Notes under the pieces: generated by a model
Seen by the model: the letters and a program-made list of their open reading frames with translations, nothing else
What the model was told of the DNA's origin: nothing
Database searches by the model: none
Shown: piece by piece, positions 54,842 to 63,266 of the stretch
Numbering within the stretch: position 1 is the stretch's first letter
Layout: each line of letters starts with the position of its first letter
Origin: Pedobacter steynii
GTDB lineage: Bacteria; Bacteroidota; Bacteroidia; Sphingobacteriales; Sphingobacteriaceae
NCBI RefSeq assembly: GCF_900103665.1
Contig: NZ_FNGY01000014.1
Coordinates: 124,001 to 188,000 of the forward strand
Length of the DNA stretch: 64,000 nucleotides
Direction of reading: 5' to 3'
Translations under genes and position numbers: made by a program

Positions 54842-56698
54842 ATGTGCGGAATATTTGGAACAATAAATTATGAAATTCCGGTAGATCAGCAAAAGATCTT
54901 CCAGGGCTTATGGCACCGCGGCCCCGATGAGCAGGACCGGCAAAGCATCGACAACCTCCACCTGTACCATACCCGTCTGGCCATTCAGGACCTCAGCCCT
55001 ATGGGGAAACAGCCTATGGAATACAACGGCTTAATGATTGCGTTCAATGGGGAGATTTACAACCACCTCGAACTGCGGGAAAAATACGGACTCGAATCGG
55101 CATCCAATTCAGACACCAGAACCATTTTGATGATGTATGAACTCATGGGCATGAAAATGCTGGAAGAGTTTGACGGCATGTTTGCCTTTGCCCTGTACGA
55201 CCTTAAAAACAGGATGCTTTACCTCGCCAGAGACCGGGCCGGCAAAAAGCCCCTGTTTATCTACCGAAAAGGAAATACCTGGATGTTTTCTTCGGAGCTC
55301 AATATCCTGTCGCAGATTGCCCAACCGGAGATCGACTATGCTGCCCTCTCCGATTACCTCTATCTTGGATATCATTACCGGAAATCGACCCCCTATCTCC
55401 ATGTTTCTGAACTCGAAAACGGCCACTATTTAAAGCTTGATCCACAAAACATGAAAGAACAGGAAGTGACTTGGTTTAACATGGAAGAAGGCTATAGACA
55501 GGAAAGCAAGCTCAACCATGAAGACTCGATTGCGCAGCTCGACCATTTGCTGCAATTTGCCGTCCACCGCAGGATGGACAGTTCCGACCTCGATGTAGGC
55601 TCCTTTTTAAGTGGCGGAATAGACAGTGGCCTCGTCACTGCCATCGCCGCAAAACATGCCAGCCGCCTCAACACCTTTACCGTCCGCCTTCCCGGGAGTT
55701 ATGATGAATCCGGGCTCGCCGCGAAAGTAGCCAAAAGATACGGCACCAACCATACTGTGGTAGACATAGACTTTTCCAGTCTGCAGGACGACATTGAAAC
55801 CATTTTAAGCGGTCATGGGGAGCCGAATTGCGACAACTCTGCCATCCCCAGTTATTATGTAGCCAAGGCCGCAAAACAGCACACCACCGTGGTCCTGAAT
55901 GGCGATGGGGCCGATGAACTGTTTGGCGGTTACCGCCGTTATGTTCCTTTCCGGCATTTAGACTTCTTTCAGCCCAATAACCTGACCAAAATCAGCGCAA
56001 AGATCCTCGCAGGAATCCTGCCCATAGCGAACGAAAAGCAGAGTTATTACACCTATCTGTACCGTTTATTGAAATTCGCAAGTTATACCGATGTCGTAAA
56101 GATCTACTGTTCTGCATCTTCTGATTTATTTGTTGGTTTTGAAGATCAGTTTTTAAGGAGGCCCTTGATGAAAGACATTTCTGCAGACCTGCTCGCCATC
56201 AACAAACTGCCCCTCAGCGCATTGAACAAGATCCTGCTGATGGACTTCCAGTCCATGTTATTTAGTCGGCTTTTACCCAAGATGGACATTGCGACCATGG
56301 CCCATTCCCTCGAAGGAAGGAGTCCGTTTTTATCAAAAGAACTCCTGGAATTTGCGCCTGGCTTACCCGATCATTTCAAGATTCACAATGTGACCACTAA
56401 ATCCATTCTCCGGGACCTGGCCGTAAATTATTTACCCGAAGAGCTCATCAATCAGCCCAAAAGGGGATTTGAGATCCCCCTCCGCAAATGGGTAGATGAG
56501 GAGCTCAAAACCGTGATTAACGACTATCTGCTCGCGAAGGACACGCTTTATTCCAGGATCATCAAAAAAAGTTTCATTGAAGATCTCATTGCAAAAAAGA
56601 TCAGGGTTTCGGACGAAAGAAGGGCAAAAATGCTTTTCTGTGTTTTCGGCCTTGAGGTATGGTATAAGAAACTCATTCAAAAAGGCAACGCATTATGA
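54842..56698 (+). CDS. Asparagine synthase (glutamine-hydrolysing)-like amidotransferase
   Basis: A 618-residue class II amidotransferase. Cys2 in MCGIFG is the glutaminase nucleophile, with RLAIQDLSP (45-53) and NGEIYN (69-74) completing that site. The synthetase domain has the ATP pyrophosphatase loop SGGIDSG (257-263). AsnB-like enzymes in polysaccharide clusters are thought to convert uronic-acid carboxylates to amides (as proposed for WbpS-type proteins). Next to a UDP-glucuronate 4-epimerase, amidation of a uronate is a reasonable reading, though plain asparagine synthesis cannot be excluded. Confidence 0.92.
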   Translation: MCGIFGTINYEIPVDQQKIFQGLWHRGPDEQDRQSIDNLHLYHTRLAIQDLSPMGKQPMEYNGLMIAFNGEIYNHLELREKYGLESASNSDTRTILMMYELMGMKMLEEFDGMFAFALYDLKNRMLYLARDRAGKKPLFIYRKGNTWMFSSELNILSQIAQPEIDYAALSDYLYLGYHYRKSTPYLHVSELENGHYLKLDPQNMKEQEVTWFNMEEGYRQESKLNHEDSIAQLDHLLQFAVHRRMDSSDLDVGSFLSGGIDSGLVTAIAAKHASRLNTFTVRLPGSYDESGLAAKVAKRYGTNHTVVDIDFSSLQDDIETILSGHGEPNCDNSAIPSYYVAKAAKQHTTVVLNGDGADELFGGYRRYVPFRHLDFFQPNNLTKISAKILAGILPIANEKQSYYTYLYRLLKFASYTDVVKIYCSASSDLFVGFEDQFLRRPLMKDISADLLAINKLPLSALNKILLMDFQSMLFSRLLPKMDIATMAHSLEGRSPFLSKELLEFAPGLPDHFKIHNVTTKSILRDLAVNYLPEELINQPKRGFEIPLRKWVDEELKTVINDYLLAKDTLYSRIIKKSFIEDLIAKKIRVSDERRAKMLFCVFGLEVWYKKLIQKGNAL

Positions 56699-57750
56699 GA
56701 GTATTGGTAACCGGAACAGCCGGATTTATAGGCTTCCACATGGCAAAAGCTTTATTGGAGCGTGGCGATGAAGTAATCGGAATAGACAACATCAATGACT
56801 ATTATGAGGTCAGTCTGAAATATGCACGCTTAGCAAAAATGGGGATTGAGGCTACTGAAATTAATTATGCAAAACCTATAGACAGCGACAAATATGGTCA
56901 GTATACCTTTATCAAACTGGACATCTGTGATACACTTGGCATGCAGACGCTCTTTGAGACCTATGAATTTGAAGCCGTCTGTCACCTTGCTGCGCAGGCT
57001 GGTGTACGCTATAGTTTAACCAATCCTGACGCCTATATTGATTCCAACATCAAAGGTTTTTTAAATGTGCTCGAATGTTGCCGTTACAACCGGATCAGGC
57101 AGCTCCTTTATGCCAGTTCTTCCAGTGTATATGGTTTAAACAAAGAAATGCCATTTTCTACAGCACAGCAGACCGACCGTCCTGCCTCCCTGTACGCTGC
57201 TTCTAAAAAAAGTAATGAGCTCATGGCACATGCTTACAGTCACCTGTTCCGGATTCCCGCTACTGCCCTTCGGTTTTTTACCGTTTACGGCCCCTGGGGC
57301 AGGCCAGACATGGCTTTATTTCTTTTTACCAGGGCCATTACGGACGGAAAGGCCATTCAGGTCTTTAACAACGGCGCGATGAAAAGAGACTTTACTTATA
57401 TCGATGACATCATTTCCAGGATGTTGTTCATTCTGGACCGGCCTCAACCAGCGGATACCCCTGTCCCACACCGTGTTTTTAACATCGGCAGAGGCGCACC
57501 GTTAAGCCTGACTGATTTCATTCAGGAGATTGAGAAAAACCTCGGCACCCCGGCAAAGCGGGAATACTTACCCCTGCAGGACGGTGACGTCCTGGAGACC
57601 TGGGCTGACATTGGGGAACTGGAATCCTTATGCCCTCATCAACCCTGGGTTTCGATAGAAGAAGGCGTTAAAAACTTTGTGACCTGGTACCAGGAATTTT
57701 ATCAGAAAGACACAGACCGGATTGCGGTATCGGTACCTTCTAAAAATTAA
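56695..57750 (+). CDS. UDP-glucuronate 4-epimerase-like NAD-dependent epimerase
   Basis: A 351-residue short-chain dehydrogenase/epimerase. The NAD loop is TGTAGFIG (G7-x-x-G10-x-x-G13), and the catalytic Tyr167-x3-Lys171 is in YAASK. IDNINDYYEVSLKYARL just after the NAD domain is the block that separates UDP-glucuronate 4-epimerases (CapI/LpsL) from GalE. The product would be UDP-galacturonate. It overlaps the amidotransferase gene as ATGA. The following gene is a pectate-lyase-like enzyme, which fits a galacturonate-containing polymer. Confidence 0.9.
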   Translation: MRVLVTGTAGFIGFHMAKALLERGDEVIGIDNINDYYEVSLKYARLAKMGIEATEINYAKPIDSDKYGQYTFIKLDICDTLGMQTLFETYEFEAVCHLAAQAGVRYSLTNPDAYIDSNIKGFLNVLECCRYNRIRQLLYASSSSVYGLNKEMPFSTAQQTDRPASLYAASKKSNELMAHAYSHLFRIPATALRFFTVYGPWGRPDMALFLFTRAITDGKAIQVFNNGAMKRDFTYIDDIISRMLFILDRPQPADTPVPHRVFNIGRGAPLSLTDFIQEIEKNLGTPAKREYLPLQDGDVLETWADIGELESLCPHQPWVSIEEGVKNFVTWYQEFYQKDTDRIAVSVPSKN

Positions 57751-57756
57751 ATCATC

Positions 57757-58758
57757 ATGTATTTTCTCTTTTTACTCCTGTATGTATTCTTTCCAGGTTT
57801 CTTTCCCGGTTTCGGCCTTGGTTTCGGCCCTGGTTTCTTTCCTGAACCCAGGGTGCAGCAGCCGGAAATCATTGGTTTTGCGATGGTCAACGGCCGCACC
57901 ACCGGCGGCAAAAACGGCCCTGTTGTCCGGGTTTCGACACTTGCCACATTCCGTGCAGCAGCCAGTTCTACCTTTCCGATGACCATCCGCTACTCCGGAA
58001 ACATCAAAGGAAAAGGGTTCATCAATATTAAATCTGATAAGACGATTATCGGAGAAGGCGGATCATCGATAGAAGGTATCGGCCTGCTGATTTACGGGCA
58101 TCACAATGTGATCATCAGGAATATGACCATCAGAAATGTAGTTTCTTATTCCAACATTGTGATTAAAGAAAGCGCCCATCATGTCTGGGTAGACCATTGC
58201 AGCCTATCTTCCGATCGTGATCATGGCTGGGATTATTATGACGGCCTGCTGGATGTTGGCAACAAGGCCGACTATGTGACCTTATCCTGGAACAAGCTGC
58301 ACGATAACCATAAGGCGATGCTCATTGGTTTTGGCGATGAAAATACGAATGATGCCGGGCATCTGCGGGTGACTGTTTATAAGAATTATTTCTACAACAA
58401 TTCGGAAAGGCAGCCCGGCGTTCGGTTCGGACAAGTGCATGTGATCAACAACTACATCAAAGACAGCAGCGGGTATGGGATTGGCTCTACAATGGATGCT
58501 ACCGTCCGTACCGACAACAATTACTTTGAAAACGCGGTCCAGCCCATCAAGACAGACTTCAATGCGAAGCCAGGTTATGTCAGCGGTGGAAACAGCAACG
58601 TTTACCGGCGCTCAGGAAAGAATACCATCAGCACCGGCGTTTGTTTGTGGAAACCAGACTATCCTTATGCTTCCCGCTTGCTTCCTGTACAGGAAGTTCC
58701 TGAGGCGGTACGCAATGGTGCGGGCGCAAAACCTAATTTATTATGGAACGAAAAATAA
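57757..58758 (+). CDS. PL1 family pectate-lyase-like protein
   Basis: A 333-residue secreted protein of the right-handed beta-helix PL1 type. Conserved motifs include WVDHCS (144-149), the calcium-site stretch YDGLLDVGNKADYVTLSWNK (161-180), and RQPGVR (218-223) with the catalytic arginine. The N-terminus is odd: a hydrophobic start followed by repeated Phe-Pro-Gly-Phe units (FFPGFFPGFG, LGFGPGFFPEP). It may be a signal anchor. It lies inside the polysaccharide operon, 6 bp after the epimerase and overlapping the next gene, so it probably cleaves the operon's own galacturonate-containing polymer during export or turnover. Confidence 0.88.
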   Translation: MYFLFLLLYVFFPGFFPGFGLGFGPGFFPEPRVQQPEIIGFAMVNGRTTGGKNGPVVRVSTLATFRAAASSTFPMTIRYSGNIKGKGFINIKSDKTIIGEGGSSIEGIGLLIYGHHNVIIRNMTIRNVVSYSNIVIKESAHHVWVDHCSLSSDRDHGWDYYDGLLDVGNKADYVTLSWNKLHDNHKAMLIGFGDENTNDAGHLRVTVYKNYFYNNSERQPGVRFGQVHVINNYIKDSSGYGIGSTMDATVRTDNNYFENAVQPIKTDFNAKPGYVSGGNSNVYRRSGKNTISTGVCLWKPDYPYASRLLPVQEVPEAVRNGAGAKPNLLWNEK

Positions 58759-59885
58759 AGAAAATACTAGTAGTTTGTGATTCTTCAGATTCCCTGCTGG
58801 ATTTCCGCGGCAAATTAATTGAAGCATTGCTGATCAGAAATGAGGTCATCGTATTCAGTCCTAAAATCGGCAGGCAGGAGATCAGAGCGCAGTTGCTCTA
58901 TATGGGCGTACAGCTTAGGGAGAACAATTTAAAACCGAGTCATGTCGCTGTATTTTCAGATATACGATACCTCTGTGCTTTATACCGGGTGATTAAAGAG
59001 GTTCAACCGGATGTCTTTTTTCCTTACGCTTTTAAGCCTGTGATTTACGGGACCCTGGTGGCCAAATTTTGTCGCGTAAGGCGGATCACCCCTATGTTAA
59101 CCGGCCTGGGTTATAATTTCAGCGATGTAAACCAGAGGAAAGGACTGGTCAGCATGATCACCAGAATGCTTTTAAAATTTAGTTTGAGGGCAGATCCCGG
59201 ACTGAGGATCATTTTTCAGAACAAGGACGACCGGAAAAAACTGATCACCAGGGGCATTATTGGCCCCAGACACCAATCGTACGTCGTCAATGGTTCGGGT
59301 GTAGACCTCAGTCATTATCACTATACTCCTCCCCGGACCACGCCCTTAAGTTTCCTCATGATCTCCAGGCTGATCAATGCCAAGGGGATCCGAGAATTTT
59401 ATGAAGCCGCAAAGCTGATGCGGCAGCGCTATCCGGAAATCAGGTTTAAGCTGATTGGTCCTTTTGACCCTAACATTGATGCGATTGGTCCGGAGTTATA
59501 CGAAAAAATCAGTTCAGGTGAAGTGATCGAATACTATGGCTCAGTGTCTGATGTACGTCCTTTTTTGGCCAATGCTTCTATTGTAGTCCTTCCTTCCTAT
59601 TACGGAGAGGGCGTCCCGAGGAGTTTGCTCGAGGCGATGGCCATGGGAAGGGGAATTATTACCAGTAATTCCGTAGGCTGTAAAGAGACGGTTAACCCGG
59701 TTGCCGTCAACGGATTATTAGTTCCTGTTAAAGATGTTTCTGCCCTGGTTTCCAGCATGGAATATTTCTGCAAACACACCACTGATGTTGTCCAGTTTGG
59801 CCTGAACGGCAGAAAGTTCGCTAAAGAAAAATTTGAAATCAGCCTTATTAATGAACGCATGCTTCATATTCTGCAGGAGGCTTGA
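58743..59885 (+). CDS. GT4 family glycosyltransferase
   Basis: A 380-residue GT-B enzyme with VVCDSSDSLLDFRGKLIEAL, TPMLTGLGYNF and the donor site Glu289/Glu297 in GEGVPRSLLEAM. The N-terminal part resembles the galacturonosyl/N-acetylgalactosaminyl transferase group (PglA/CapM-like), but this is only a resemblance. It overlaps the lyase gene by 16 bp. Confidence 0.92.
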   Translation: MERKIKKILVVCDSSDSLLDFRGKLIEALLIRNEVIVFSPKIGRQEIRAQLLYMGVQLRENNLKPSHVAVFSDIRYLCALYRVIKEVQPDVFFPYAFKPVIYGTLVAKFCRVRRITPMLTGLGYNFSDVNQRKGLVSMITRMLLKFSLRADPGLRIIFQNKDDRKKLITRGIIGPRHQSYVVNGSGVDLSHYHYTPPRTTPLSFLMISRLINAKGIREFYEAAKLMRQRYPEIRFKLIGPFDPNIDAIGPELYEKISSGEVIEYYGSVSDVRPFLANASIVVLPSYYGEGVPRSLLEAMAMGRGIITSNSVGCKETVNPVAVNGLLVPVKDVSALVSSMEYFCKHTTDVVQFGLNGRKFAKEKFEISLINERMLHILQEA

Positions 59886-59911
59886 TTACTGCTTCTGATA
59901 AAAAAACAACT

Positions 59912-60940
59912 ATGACTTATCAGCTCATCACCATCCGACAACGACTGGAATGGACCGCTTATGTACAACGTTCCATCCACCATGATTTCCACCATACCTG
60001 GTCTTATCACTCCCTGGGAGAAGATACCGATCCTTTTCTCTTTGTTTTCGAGGAGCAGGATATTTTCATCGCTTTGCCCCTGCTCAAAAGAGCGATAGAA
60101 GGCACGGACTGGTCTGACCTCACTTCAGTTTACGGCTATACCGGCCCAATTTCCAACCGGGATTTCGAGACGCTTGACGAGGCGCTGATCGATCAGTTCA
60201 GACTGTCTTTCCTGGACTTCATGAAGCATGGCAAACATGTTTGTGTCTTTTCCCGGCTCCAGCCCTTCCTCGATCAGCCCCGCTTACTGGAAAAGATCGG
60301 CGGACTGCGGGACAACGGGCAAACGGTATACATCGACCTCCGCATTCCTATTGAAATGCAAAGGTTGAAATATGAGAAACGGCTTGCCCGAAAAATCAGG
60401 CAATTGAGAAACAAGGATTTCCAGATCAGGGAAGCAGACAGCCTTGCAGACATCAAGGCTTTCACTGCCATGTACCTGGACAATATGGAAAGAAATGGCG
60501 CCTCTTCCAGATACCTGTACGATGAAGCCTATTTTAAGCGGTTGTTAAATACAACCGAGCCTGATTGCCGGCTCATTATGGTTTACGATGGCACTACGCC
60601 GATCTGCGGGAACATCATCATGTACACCAAACATGTCATCAGGAACCATTTATCGGCCACTGCCGCTGCCTATACCCAGCTTTCCCCAAGCAAGCTCATC
60701 ATCGATGAAATCAGCATTATTGCACGCCAGCTCGGGATCAGCTATTACCACCTTGGCGGAGGTTTGAATGGCAAACCGGATTCCTTATTTCAATTCAAAT
60801 CGGCTTTCTCGGATCTGATTCTGGACGACAAAACCTGGTGCTTCATCGCTGATCAGGAGCGGTATCAGCAGCTCGTTGATGCAAGAATGGCTGCTGCAGA
60901 AAGCACCTTTTTCCCACAATACAGAGCGCTCATTTCCTAA
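59912..60940 (+). CDS. FemAB/GNAT-like N-acyltransferase
   Basis: A 342-residue protein of the FemAB/CelD-like acetyltransferase fold. I use the ATG at 59912 because its paralogue at 63267 aligns from that residue (MTYQLITIRQRLEW against MKKTITILEKEEW); a TTG ten codons earlier overlaps the previous stop. Both share HDF.HTW, LTSVYGYTGPISN and a basic KYEKRLARKIRQLRNKDF segment. KLIIDEISIIARQLGISYYH followed by LGGGLNGKPDSLFQFKSAFS is the GNAT-like core. It may acylate an amino sugar of the polymer. Confidence 0.82.
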   Translation: MTYQLITIRQRLEWTAYVQRSIHHDFHHTWSYHSLGEDTDPFLFVFEEQDIFIALPLLKRAIEGTDWSDLTSVYGYTGPISNRDFETLDEALIDQFRLSFLDFMKHGKHVCVFSRLQPFLDQPRLLEKIGGLRDNGQTVYIDLRIPIEMQRLKYEKRLARKIRQLRNKDFQIREADSLADIKAFTAMYLDNMERNGASSRYLYDEAYFKRLLNTTEPDCRLIMVYDGTTPICGNIIMYTKHVIRNHLSATAAAYTQLSPSKLIIDEISIIARQLGISYYHLGGGLNGKPDSLFQFKSAFSDLILDDKTWCFIADQERYQQLVDARMAAAESTFFPQYRALIS

Positions 60941-60986
60941 AATTTAAACCTATTGACTTAAACCCAAGACTTAAACCTACCGAACC

Positions 60987-61790
60987 TTGAAAAACCTATT
61001 CAACTACCCTCCGGAAAAGGAGAAAGATTTTGAAACCGCCATGGATAAATATGGCTGGTTAATTTACGAAAATGCGTTAAGTCCCGAATTTGTAGAAGAG
61101 ATCAACCAATCGCTCGATGATGCCTACCTCGTCCGCCGACAAATTCAGCGGGAGAATGGCATTGACCTCGACATGGCCGGAACGCTTCACCATTTGCTCG
61201 AACCCGGAAATTTCGGATTAAAATTTGTCAGTGAGCTGTATTGCGACCAGCAGATCAGGCAGTTCCTGAAGGGGAATTATATCCTGAACGGGATCAATGG
61301 TGTGATCAATTTAAAAGACGCAAGGCCTTATGTCCAGAACATCCACCGCGACATCCGGAGCTTTACCGGCGAGCTGAAGCTGATGGTTCAGATGATGGTC
61401 CTGCTCGATGATTTCACGGCACAAAACGGGGCTACCTTTTTCCTTTCCGGTTCTCATAAAACGGACGTGAAGCCTAATGAGGTTAGGTTTTTCGGAAAAT
61501 CAGACCGTGCCATCGCCAAAAAGGGCAGCATCATTTTATTTGACTCCCTGTTATGGCATGCCGCCGGGAAAAACTATACCGAGCTCCCCAGACGGGCCCT
61601 GACGCTGAGCTATACCGTTCCCTACTTTAAACAGCAACTGGATTACCCCCGGTTTCTGGGTTATGATTTCGGGGAAAGCCTGTCGGAAGAACTCCGGCAG
61701 GTGATTGGATACAATGCAAGGGTCCCTGCAAACCTATATGAATATTATCAACCCCCACATCGAAGAATGTATAAACAAGGACAAGGATGA
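60987..61790 (+). CDS. Phytanoyl-CoA dioxygenase (PhyH)-like Fe(II)/2-oxoglutarate oxygenase
   Basis: A 267-residue enzyme, probably starting at the TTG at 60987 (MKNLFNYPPEKEKDF); the first ATG would drop 18 residues that look native. The iron site is visible: His120-x-Asp122 in IHRDIRSF and His191 in LWHAAG, with Arg203 in PRRALT as the 2-oxoglutarate ligand. TFFLSGSHK is a family block. PhyH-like oxygenases in polysaccharide or natural-product clusters hydroxylate small substrates or sugars. Just upstream are three imperfect TTAAACC units (about 60942-60978). Confidence 0.88.
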   Translation: MKNLFNYPPEKEKDFETAMDKYGWLIYENALSPEFVEEINQSLDDAYLVRRQIQRENGIDLDMAGTLHHLLEPGNFGLKFVSELYCDQQIRQFLKGNYILNGINGVINLKDARPYVQNIHRDIRSFTGELKLMVQMMVLLDDFTAQNGATFFLSGSHKTDVKPNEVRFFGKSDRAIAKKGSIILFDSLLWHAAGKNYTELPRRALTLSYTVPYFKQQLDYPRFLGYDFGESLSEELRQVIGYNARVPANLYEYYQPPHRRMYKQGQG

Positions 61791-62749
61791 GGAAAGAACA
61801 TAAAACAATTGGTGGATATATCGAACTCCAGCTTCCGGAGGGACAAGAGCATTATCCATCTTTCATTAAGCTAAATACCGGCAGGAATGCATTGGAATAC
61901 CTGCTGAGGATAAAAAAATACACTTTGGTTTACTTGCCCTATTTCACCTGCGAAGTATTGCTGGAACCTTTACGACGGTTAAGTATCCCCTACCGTTTTT
62001 ACCGGATCGACCGGCACCTCGATCCGGTGATTGATTTTGAACTTGAAGAAAATGCGGTTTTGCTCTATACCAATTATTTCGGGATCAAACAGGACACCGT
62101 ACATGAACTTTCCAGAACGGTTAAAAACCTGATCATTGACAATGCCCAGGCTTTTTTTCATCCGCCGGTAACGGGTGTAGACACCTTCTACTCCTGCAGG
62201 AAATTCTTTGGCGTACCCGATGGCGCCTATCTTTATACCGAGAGCAATACCCGTTTATCTCTGGAAAGTGACATTTCTGTATACCGCTTTTCTCATTTGA
62301 TCAAGAGCATTGACCTGAGTATAGAAACAGGATATCACGATTACCTGAAGAACAATATTATTCTCGGAAATAACCCCATCAAAAAGATGTCCGTGCTGAG
62401 CCAGAGGATCTTGTCGGGCATTAACTATGAGGATTGCTGCTCCATCAGAAATGCTAATTTCCAACATTTACACCAAGCTTTAGGCCCTATCAATCAGCTC
62501 CCCATCAACCTTGTTCCTATTGATGGCCCAATGGTTTACCCCCTGGTTATTGATCAATCCGATGCCAGAAAAGAATTAATTGCCAAAAAGATATTTGTGG
62601 CTACTTACTGGCCCAATGTATTGGAATGGGCGAGCGGGGACCTCTTTGAGCATTACCTGACCAGACACCTTCTTCCCTTGCCTGTTGACCATCGCTACGG
62701 CACCCGGGACATGGACCATATGATTAAAACCGTCAGATCACTGTTATGA
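61787..62749 (+). CDS. Divergent DegT-like PLP-dependent enzyme
   Basis: A 320-residue protein with the layout of DegT-type aminotransferases but short. NTGRNALEYLLRI corresponds to the usual sugar/PLP-binding NG..ALE motif. Asp118 in IIDNAQAF and Lys139 in YSCRKFFGVPDGA align with the PLP-binding Asp and Lys, so the catalytic residues seem present. The start overlaps the PhyH stop as ATGA, and the stop overlaps the next start likewise. It may make or modify an amine or amino acid attached to the polymer; the true substrate is unknown. Confidence 0.68.
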   Translation: MRKEHKTIGGYIELQLPEGQEHYPSFIKLNTGRNALEYLLRIKKYTLVYLPYFTCEVLLEPLRRLSIPYRFYRIDRHLDPVIDFELEENAVLLYTNYFGIKQDTVHELSRTVKNLIIDNAQAFFHPPVTGVDTFYSCRKFFGVPDGAYLYTESNTRLSLESDISVYRFSHLIKSIDLSIETGYHDYLKNNIILGNNPIKKMSVLSQRILSGINYEDCCSIRNANFQHLHQALGPINQLPINLVPIDGPMVYPLVIDQSDARKELIAKKIFVATYWPNVLEWASGDLFEHYLTRHLLPLPVDHRYGTRDMDHMIKTVRSLL

Positions 62750-63246
62750 ATTACCAGGTTTACCTCAGGCCCCTGGCCCCCACAGATGCAGAAATTGCCT
62801 GGAAATGGAGAAACAATCCAAAAATATGGGTTTATACCAAACATCGCGCAGCGCAGCCTGTTAGTCAGGAGACAGAGCGGGAATGGATTGCAAAGGTAAT
62901 CGCCAGACCGAACGAAAGGCGTTTTGCCATTTGCCTGCAACGCTCAGATCAATACATCGGCAATATCCAGCTGGTGGACATCAGGGATAACAACGCACAT
63001 TACCACATATTTATCGGAGCGGAAAAGTTCTGGGGAAAAGGAATTGCATTTCTGGCTACACAACAGATGCTTAAATATGCTTTTGGCGAGTTAAACCTGC
63101 AGACTGTCATGCTGGATGTACATCATAAAAATCAGGCAGCGCTTGCATTATACAGAAAAACAGGCTTTAAGCAAATCAATTACGGCAACCGGTTTATTGA
63201 CATGATACTGACCCGGCAAGAGTACCAGCGGTTAAATCCATTGTAA
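62746..63246 (+). CDS. GNAT family N-acetyltransferase (RimJ/PseH-like)
   Basis: A 166-residue GNAT protein: YLRPLAPTDAEIAWKWRNNP is the N-terminal RimJ-like block, FIGAEKFWGKGIAFLAT carries the acetyl-CoA pyrophosphate-binding loop (GKGIA), and NQAALALYRKTGF is the last conserved strand/helix. Enzymes of this shape acetylate amino sugars such as the 4-amino sugars of pseudaminic or legionaminic acid pathways, or protein termini. Context favours an amino sugar. Overlaps the DegT-like gene as ATGA. Confidence 0.9.
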   Translation: MNYQVYLRPLAPTDAEIAWKWRNNPKIWVYTKHRAAQPVSQETEREWIAKVIARPNERRFAICLQRSDQYIGNIQLVDIRDNNAHYHIFIGAEKFWGKGIAFLATQQMLKYAFGELNLQTVMLDVHHKNQAALALYRKTGFKQINYGNRFIDMILTRQEYQRLNPL

Positions 63247-63266
63247 CTAACAGCAATTATTATCTG

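Noticed and set aside
57722..57986. Phe-Pro-Gly repeat at the start of the pectate-lyase-like gene as a frameshift artefact
   Set aside because: The frame is continuous from the ATG at 57757 through the conserved lyase motifs, and the repeat units are in frame, so it is reported as an odd N-terminus instead.
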